Assembly (NCBI GenBank): GCA_002284615.2
Contig: MU069440.1
Coordinates: 590,579 to 615,305, forward strand
Source of the DNA: Dunaliella salina
Taxonomy: Eukaryota; Chlorophyta; Chlorophyceae; Chlamydomonadales; Dunaliellaceae
Reading direction: 5' to 3'
DNA: 24,727 nt
Of the stretch, positions 19,428 through 24,727 are shown in pieces. Positions within the stretch are counted from its first letter, which is position 1. Every line of letters begins with the position of its first letter. Below the pieces are notes generated by a model. That model saw nothing but the letters and a program-made list of their open reading frames with translations, had not been told where the DNA came from and searched no databases. The translations under genes were made by a program, and so were the position numbers.

Positions 19428-22400
19428 AGGAAAGAAAAGAAAAGAAAAACTATGTAGGCAAAGAAGCTCTCCCTACATAGGAAGATTGATGTATACATCA
19501 ATTAAGGAAAAGGAGACACATTGGCTCAAAAAAGAGCCATGTGCCCCCTCCACCTCAAGGTAAGAAAAAGGGAAAGCTGATGTGGATCTGGAGGGTTACT
19601 AGAAGCACCTGCCAGTGGCTCTAGAATCTGGCTGTGGGGAGTATTCCTTTTTCAATAGCGCGGCGTGTGGTGTGGTGACTAGTTTGTGGGCTTATTGAAC
19701 AGAATGGGCATGAAGTTGTTGAGCAAGCTTCGTGGTACGCTGGTGATCCAATCCTAGATGTATGAATTGCTTCAGGGTATGCTCGGTGTAAATAGTTCCA
19801 CCTACACCCAGGAGAATAGGGTGAATTGTAACAGCTTTAGCGTTAATAAGTTTACAAAGGTCTGCATGCTGCTGCTTTGCTGCGTTCAACTGATGCTCTG
19901 GCCCTGTGTCTTCACAGAACTTGATTTCTATTAGGTGCACATGGCGTTCATTTGCACGAAGTTCATGGGGTTGCCTCATGCGACTAGTTCTGGTGGTCCT
20001 CCGTGAGGAGCTGCGCAAAGCGTGATGGGAATGGGTAGGAGAAACATTGCTAGAAGTATGTTTGGCATTAAAAGGGGTGATCAAAACAGCATCTGGTCGA
20101 CTGGAGTTGAGTATTTTCCTCTCTGGAAGCTTACTAGGGAAGAAGTAAGCAGGTAAAGCTCTGTTTGAGGCATGTGTAGGGAGTTGGAGGTTGTGTTGAG
20201 CAAGCTTGAAATCGCTCCCTATGTCTGTGTAGACCAGGCCTGCCCCTACAGGGCATTTGCTGAGGGCTTTTGTAATCATTCTGCCTGCAATGTTATGGCG
20301 TTCAGTTCTCACGTTGGAGATAATATGATTTTGGCAGCCTGAGAGCATGTGTAGTGCGCTGTCCAAATGATGGCAGCCTTGGAGGGGGCAAGATGGATCA
20401 GTTGACTTTTTGAAACACACTGCATGTTTTTGGTTGTAGAGGGTGCCCGTGCGGTACTGCAGGATAGTACGCTTCATGGGTACAGAGATGTTGGGCATAT
20501 TTCTGAAGGCATTGCTGATTCTTTTATCTACTCGCAGTAATAGGTTTTGATAATAAGAGTAATAACCTGTTTTGGCATTGGCATATCCAAGCTTGTGTTT
20601 AGAATGCATGTGGGATTTGAGAGCATCTTGGAGATTGGGGAGATAGGTGAGCTTGTGGGTGGGTAGTGAACCCGTAGATGTGCCTGCAGCATGTACTCTT
20701 TCTTCCTTGGCTAACCAGAAAATATTTGTAAATGGATTTCCACCAGGACCTGCACCAGGGATCTCGGTGTCTGCCACACAGTTCTGGGCTTGCTTTGCCT
20801 GATGCTTTGCAATGGCATCTGTACATTCATTTCCAGCGATGCCAGCATGGGACTTCACTTTGTAAATTCGAATTTTGGCATGGAAGTTTCTAATGAGCGT
20901 TGAAATCATTATAAGGATGTCTTCTTGGATATGCCTCAGATGTCTTTCAGGATAGGGAAGCTGTTTACGTATTTGATCGAAAGAGGTGAGGCTGTCTGAT
21001 GCAATATCTGCATTTTTGGTGATGATAGCAGCAGCAATTGCTGCTAATTCAGCTCTTGTGACGGTTTTAGTAATTCCGGCACCGTTTGGTTCTACAAAAT
21101 TCTTGCTGTCAGTGGACGGGCAGTAGACGCCTGCTGCAATTTCTTGCTTACTGTTATGGACAAGGCAGCTGCCATCTGTGTATGCCCATGTCCTCCAGTC
21201 AGCAACTTTAAGAGTCAGGAGAGTACTGGATTTGCTGGGCACCAAGTCTGTACCTTGGATACTCATGTGTGAATAACTAGGCTGCTTGGAGACGTGTTGT
21301 TTGTCAAATGGGAGGCGTTCCAGTTTATTGAAACCTGGCATGTGGGCATGCATGGGATTTAAGACAGGTAGGTTGCTGACACTCTCAAGCTTCCACTCTG
21401 TAGCTTCTTTCAAATCTCGTTTCAGGCCCAGTAGCCAGTCTTTGTTATGGTTCTTAAGATGGACTCGAGCTGCAGTGTTCCAAACAGCAAAGATACGAAG
21501 GTCCCAGGTATGCTTAGGTAAAGGCACCTCTTGGTTAGGGCAGGATTCAGGGGCGCTGTAACTAAGTTTTTCGCGAGGTATGGTTCCAAGTTCGTAACAG
21601 AGGTGGGGGTAGGCATTGAAAAGTTTGGAGTAGGGGTTGGTTATCATGTTTTTATTCCAAGCCGGAAGGAACATGAATGTAGCAGTGGCTTCTGTGTTGA
21701 GAATGGCAGGTTGCAAAGCTTGGGTCATGATTCCCTCGTCATAAATGGGATGGCAGACTGAGAAGCCTGAGAATTTGGATGAGAAGGCATTATGCATGGC
21801 ACCAAAAAGAGTGTCTCGGGAGTCCACACTCCAATAATTCTGGTATTGTGGGTTGTGGTCTAGTGGGGAGGCCATTTTTTCTTGGGTTACTAAAGTCCAC
21901 TTTTGAAGGGCGTGATGAATGTGAGTTGGAAGGGCTCGTGAAAAAGAGTCTTTGATCTTCTTGCTAGAGTACTTTCTTTCAAGCATGGATTTGCGGGAAA
22001 GGAGCCCTTGTAGCTCAGTAGCAAAGCTGTCAGGAGCTGGAGTTACTTCGTTGTGCATGCCAGCAAGCTTGGCCCCATAGAAAGCCCTGTAGAGGATTTG
22101 GAAGCGGTTTGGCAACATCATACCAACACATTTGCCTTGCGTATTGTATATGCAAGCCATGTGCGACGTGTATATTTCTGGGAGAATGAGGGGGGATGGA
22201 GTAGGAGGGGAATGGCTTTGGGATCCTGTGTCCGATGGTGCTGGATGAGGGGGTTGCTGGTCCGTGTACTTCACGAGGTCTACCTCGTGCAGCCAATATT
22301 CACATGAGCCTGTAGGCTTTATGTCTGCTTGTGGATTAGTGGGGTTTGTATCAAATGTGATTTTCTTGCGCAATTCTGTGTCCAATTTCTGCTGCCATAC

Positions 22401-22550
22401 ATTGGTTTCAGTAGGTTTTTCAAAGCCCTGTCTTTCAAGATTTGAGAGGGTAGAATCTGCGGTGGGTGTTGAGAGGTTAGGCTCGCTCTGTTGTGCCTCG
22501 AACTTAAGCAAGCACTCTTTAAAAGTGATCCAATATTGATTAATCCTAGT
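19428..22550 (-). mobile_element. Retroelement copy B, longest copy
   Basis: The copy spans the open frame at 19692-22511 plus a 3' region (19428-19691) with the conserved hairpin at 19452-19478 and an 18-base perfect palindrome attgatgtatacatcaat at 19485-19502. The minus-strand 3' end is a ttttc-type pyrimidine tail. The upstream border, near 22550, abuts the end of copy C. No reverse transcriptase is included, so the copy is either 5'-truncated or belongs to an element whose polymerase is encoded elsewhere. Confidence 0.75.
19692..22511 (-). CDS. Retroelement protein: RNase H, zinc knuckle and PD-(D/E)XK nuclease
   Basis: The frame is 939 codons from a TTG; the first ATG is codon 118, and the frame stays open upstream of the TTG, so the true start is unknown. 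In order: a Pro/Ser/Thr-rich N-terminus (1-115); a region I do not recognise (about 220-360) with FGAMHNAF, SVCHPIYDEG, FMFLPAWNKN and WDLRIFAVWN; RNase H (435-570) with all four acidic residues visible (D445 in YTDGS, E488 in TRAELA, D506 in SDS, D565 after KSHAGIAGNE); a zinc knuckle C708-x4-C713-x7-H721-x4-C726; and a nuclease-like end with RPD (805-807) and EIK (862-864), as in restriction-like endonucleases of some retroelements. RNase H would remove the RNA template and the nuclease would nick the target. No YxDD-type reverse transcriptase motif is seen. Confidence 0.8.
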   Translation of the reverse strand: MLKFEAQQSEPNLSTPTADSTLSNLERQGFEKPTETNVWQQKLDTELRKKITFDTNPTNPQADIKPTGSCEYWLHEVDLVKYTDQQPPHPAPSDTGSQSHSPPTPSPLILPEIYTSHMACIYNTQGKCVGMMLPNRFQILYRAFYGAKLAGMHNEVTPAPDSFATELQGLLSRKSMLERKYSSKKIKDSFSRALPTHIHHALQKWTLVTQEKMASPLDHNPQYQNYWSVDSRDTLFGAMHNAFSSKFSGFSVCHPIYDEGIMTQALQPAILNTEATATFMFLPAWNKNMITNPYSKLFNAYPHLCYELGTIPREKLSYSAPESCPNQEVPLPKHTWDLRIFAVWNTAARVHLKNHNKDWLLGLKRDLKEATEWKLESVSNLPVLNPMHAHMPGFNKLERLPFDKQHVSKQPSYSHMSIQGTDLVPSKSSTLLTLKVADWRTWAYTDGSCLVHNSKQEIAAGVYCPSTDSKNFVEPNGAGITKTVTRAELAAIAAAIITKNADIASDSLTSFDQIRKQLPYPERHLRHIQEDILIMISTLIRNFHAKIRIYKVKSHAGIAGNECTDAIAKHQAKQAQNCVADTEIPGAGPGGNPFTNIFWLAKEERVHAAGTSTGSLPTHKLTYLPNLQDALKSHMHSKHKLGYANAKTGYYSYYQNLLLRVDKRISNAFRNMPNISVPMKRTILQYRTGTLYNQKHAVCFKKSTDPSCPLQGCHHLDSALHMLSGCQNHIISNVRTERHNIAGRMITKALSKCPVGAGLVYTDIGSDFKLAQHNLQLPTHASNRALPAYFFPSKLPERKILNSSRPDAVLITPFNAKHTSSNVSPTHSHHALRSSSRRTTRTSRMRQPHELRANERHVHLIEIKFCEDTGPEHQLNAAKQQHADLCKLINAKAVTIHPILLGVGGTIYTEHTLKQFIHLGLDHQRTTKLAQQLHAHSVQ

Positions 22551-22559
22551 CCTTTGAAT

Positions 22560-24134
22560 TGCTCCAGGGTATGCTCAAGTTGTTGAGCAAGCTTTGTGGC
22601 ATGCTGGTGATCCAACATTGGTTAATCCTAGTCCTTTGAATTGCTCTAGGGCAATCAATCAGTGTAAATAGTTCCACCTATACCCAGGAGAATAGGGTGA
22701 AATGTAACAGCTTTAGCGTTAATAAGTTTACAAAGGTCGACCTGCAGACGTCTGCATGAAGCTGCTTTGCCGCGTTGAACTGATGCTCTTGCCTTGTGCC
22801 TTCACAGAACTTGATTTCTATTAGGTGCACATGGCGTTCACTTGCATAAAGTTCATGAGGTTGCCTCGTGCGGCTAGTTCTGGTGGTCCTCCGTAAGGAG
22901 CTGCCAAGCATGATGGGAATGGGTAGGAGAAACATCGTTAGAAGTATGTTTGGCATTAAAGGGGTGATCAAAACAGCATCTGGTCGACAGGAGTATAGTC
23001 TTTTATTCTCTGCAAGGTTGCGAAGGAAGAAGAACGCAGGTAAAGTTCTGTTTAAGGCATGTGTGGGGGTCGGAGGTTGTGCTGAGCAAGCTTAAAATCG
23101 CTTCCTATGTGTATGTAAACCAGGCCTGCCCCTACAGGGCATTTGCTAAGGGCTTTTGTAATCATTCTGCCTGCAATGTTATGGCGTTCAGTTATCATGT
23201 TGGAGATGATATAGTTTTGGCAGCCTGAGAGCATGTGTAGTGCGCTGTCCAAATGATGGCAGCCTGGGAGGGGGCAAGATGGATTAGTTGACCTCTTAAA
23301 ACGTACTGCATGCTTTTGGTTGTAGAGGGTGCCTGTGCGGTACTACAGGATGGTGCGCTTCATGGGTGCAGAGATGTTGGGAACACTTCTGAAGGCATAG
23401 CTGATTTTTTATCTACTTGCGGTAATAAGTTTCGATAATAAGAGTAGTAGCCTGTTTTGGCATTGGCATATCCAAGCTTGTGTTTAGAATGCATATGGGA
23501 TTTGAGGGCATCTTGAAGATTGGAGAAATAGGTGAGCTTGTGGGCGGGTGGTGGACCCGAAGATGTACCTGCAGCATGACTCTTTCTTCCTTGGCTGACC
23601 AGGAAATTTTTGTAAATGGATTTCCACCAGGGCCTGCATCAGGGATTTCGGTGTTTGCCGTGCAGTTCTGGGCTTGCTTTGCCTGATGTTTTGCAATAGC
23701 ATCCGTACATTCATTTCCAGCGATGCCAGCATAGGACTTCACCTTGTCAATTCGAAATTTGGTATGGAAGTCTCTAATGAGCGTTGAAATCATTATAAGG
23801 ACGTCTCCTTGGATATGCCTCAGATGTCTTTCAGGATAGAGAAGCTGTTTACGTATTTGATCGAAAGAGGTGAGGCTGTCTGATGCAATGCCTGCATGTT
23901 TGGTAATGATAGCAGCAGCAATTGCTGCCAATTCAGCTCTAGTGATGGTTTTTAGTAATCCCAGCACCGTTTGGTTCTACAAAGTTCTTGCTGTCAGTGG
24001 ACAGGCAATAGACGCCTGCTCCAATTTCTTGCTTACCGTTATGGACAAGGCAGCTGCCATCTGTGTATGCCCATGTTCTCCAATTTGCAACTTTGAGAGT
24101 TAGAATAGCACTGGATTGGCTAGGCACCAAGTCT

Positions 24135-24135
<1 letters not shown>
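22560..24135 (-). pseudogene. Retroelement copy C, disrupted
   Basis: This copy corresponds to RNase H through nuclease of copy B. It is disabled by an extra T near 23948 (frameshift after GAGITK), a lost base near 23578 (frameshift after KEERV), a CAG-to-TAG change near 23343 (in ILQYRTG), and an inserted cgacctgcagac near 22738 next to the palindrome gcagacgtctgc. Its 3' UTR is missing: the end (HTLKQFKGLGL region) is duplicated in tandem over about 75 bases at 22540-22650 and runs into copy B. Its upstream end is cut by the (ACGC)n tract at about 24135. Confidence 0.85.
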
Positions 24136-24165
<30 letters not shown>

Positions 24166-24292
24166 CGGACGCACGCAAGCACGCACGCATGGATGCATGC
24201 ACGCACGGACGCACGCACACATGCATGCATGCACGCACGCACGCACGCATGCACGCACGCACGCACGCATGCACGCACTCACGCACGCACTG
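24135..24292. repeat. (ACGC)n microsatellite with interruptions
   Basis: Tandem acgc units with occasional atgc, acgg, acac and actc variants. It begins exactly where homology to the retroelement stops. Thr/His/Ala- and Cys/Val/Arg-rich frames here are not genes. Confidence 0.95.
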
Positions 24293-24649
24293 TAAAGAAA
24301 GGTTATGTATCCCTAGATCGTCTGGTGAGGCAGGCAAGGCGGAGGTTCCTCCTTTTCTTACAATTGGAACGCAAAGCCAGGGCTCCAGGTGGTGTAGCAG
24401 CTATGCGCATGAACGCATAGCGTCCGTGCGCACTACTGGTCAGGGGTTCGAATCCTGGGGTTCAAATCCTGGTAGGCACAAAGACAAGGCTAGGCAAGGC
24501 GCATCCCTTGGGCATGGATGCAGGACTCCCCTAAGACCAGAATCTGGCCGGGACGTCCAGAATTAGGCAGGGGGAACGTAACAAAAGGTTATATATCCCT
24601 AGATCGTCTAGTGAGGCAGGCAAGGCGGAGGTTCCTCCATTTCTTACAC
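24293..24649 (+). mobile_element. tRNA-derived SINE-like unit with a duplicated B box
   Basis: An RNA polymerase III A box (tggtgtagcag, 24390-24400) fits the TRGYNNARNNG consensus. A perfect B box (ggttcgaatcc, 24445-24455) lies 44 bases later, a tRNA-like spacing. A second, slightly changed B box follows directly (ggttcaaatcc from about 24459). A direct repeat of about 65 bases brackets the unit (about 24298-24362 and 24584-24649), containing ccctagatcgtct and the hairpin ggaggttcctcc. A working tRNA is unlikely because no proper anticodon arm or acceptor stem forms. Confidence 0.6.
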
Positions 24650-24727
24650 GCACGCACGCACGCACTCACGCACGCACGCACGCACGCGCGCGCATGCACG
24701 CACACACGTGCACGTGCACACGCACGC
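24650..24727. repeat. (ACGC)n microsatellite, to the window edge
   Basis: The same simple repeat as at 24135-24292, ending in alternating cgcgcgcg and acacgtgcacgtgcac. It follows the second copy of the roughly 65-base direct repeat. Confidence 0.9.

Noticed and set aside
21286..21761. Plus-strand frames opposite the retroelement frame
   Set aside because: They are antisense shadows of the RNase H/nuclease frame and carry no motif of their own.
22738..22752. Cloning-vector contamination, because gtcgac and ctgcag sites are adjacent
   Set aside because: Only about 12 bases are inserted, with retroelement sequence continuous on both sides. A short filler insertion is a simpler explanation.
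24390..24480. Functional tRNA gene
   Set aside because: The A and B boxes fit, but the middle folds as a 7-base stem (ctatgcg/cgcatag) with a 6-base loop, not a standard anticodon arm. There is no acceptor stem, and the B box is duplicated.
24063..24566. Cys/Val/Arg- or Thr/His/Ala-rich proteins
   Set aside because: These are translations of (ACGC)n microsatellite with no start context or conserved motif.

Overview
The window looks like nuclear DNA of a green alga, most likely a chlorophyte of the Chlorophyceae type. Three things point there. First, the only clear host gene is dihydroxy-acid dehydratase, a branched-chain amino acid enzyme that animals lack, with an N-terminus that looks like a plastid transit peptide. 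Second, that gene is cut into small exons by long, repeat-packed introns with GT-AG ends. Third, CA/GT microsatellites, retroelements and DNA transposons fill most of the rest. The lineage is inferred; no species can be named from the sequence alone.

Positions 1-13212 (minus strand) hold the first eight exons of the dihydroxy-acid dehydratase gene (ilvD family). The ATG is at 13212 and the last visible exon ends at 438. The C-terminal exons lie beyond the left edge. Seven complete introns total about 11.6 kb. They contain: tandem arrays built from copies of the neighbouring exon end plus its splice site (introns 4, 5, 6, 7 and the visible part of 8); (GT)n/(CA)n tracts lying directly on splice sites (introns 3 and 6); a pair of back-to-back hairpins (intron 7); a hAT-like DNA element nested inside another (intron 5); and a repeat family shared by introns 3 and 5. 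A 239-base run of N interrupts a GT tract in intron 2.

Positions 13480-17250 hold a retroelement-tail fragment and then a plus-strand gene or gene remnant. It has a SWIM zinc-finger exon set, a proline-rich stretch and a YqaJ-type (PD-(D/E)XK) nuclease region broken by in-frame stop codons. It is probably derived from a mobile element. An approximately 171-bp tandem repeat follows (17480-18265).

Positions 18351-24135 (minus strand) hold three partial copies of one retroelement arranged in the same direction. The longest keeps an open frame of about 940 codons with RNase H, a zinc knuckle and a PD-(D/E)XK nuclease motif, but no reverse transcriptase motif is visible. Two copies retain a 3' region with a conserved hairpin and a pyrimidine tail. 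The window ends in (ACGC)n repeats flanking a tRNA-derived, SINE-like unit.

The strongest candidate for something undescribed is the repeated behaviour of the dehydratase gene: at five separate exon-intron boundaries, sequence spanning the splice junction has been amplified in tandem into the intron, leaving arrays of decoy splice sites.
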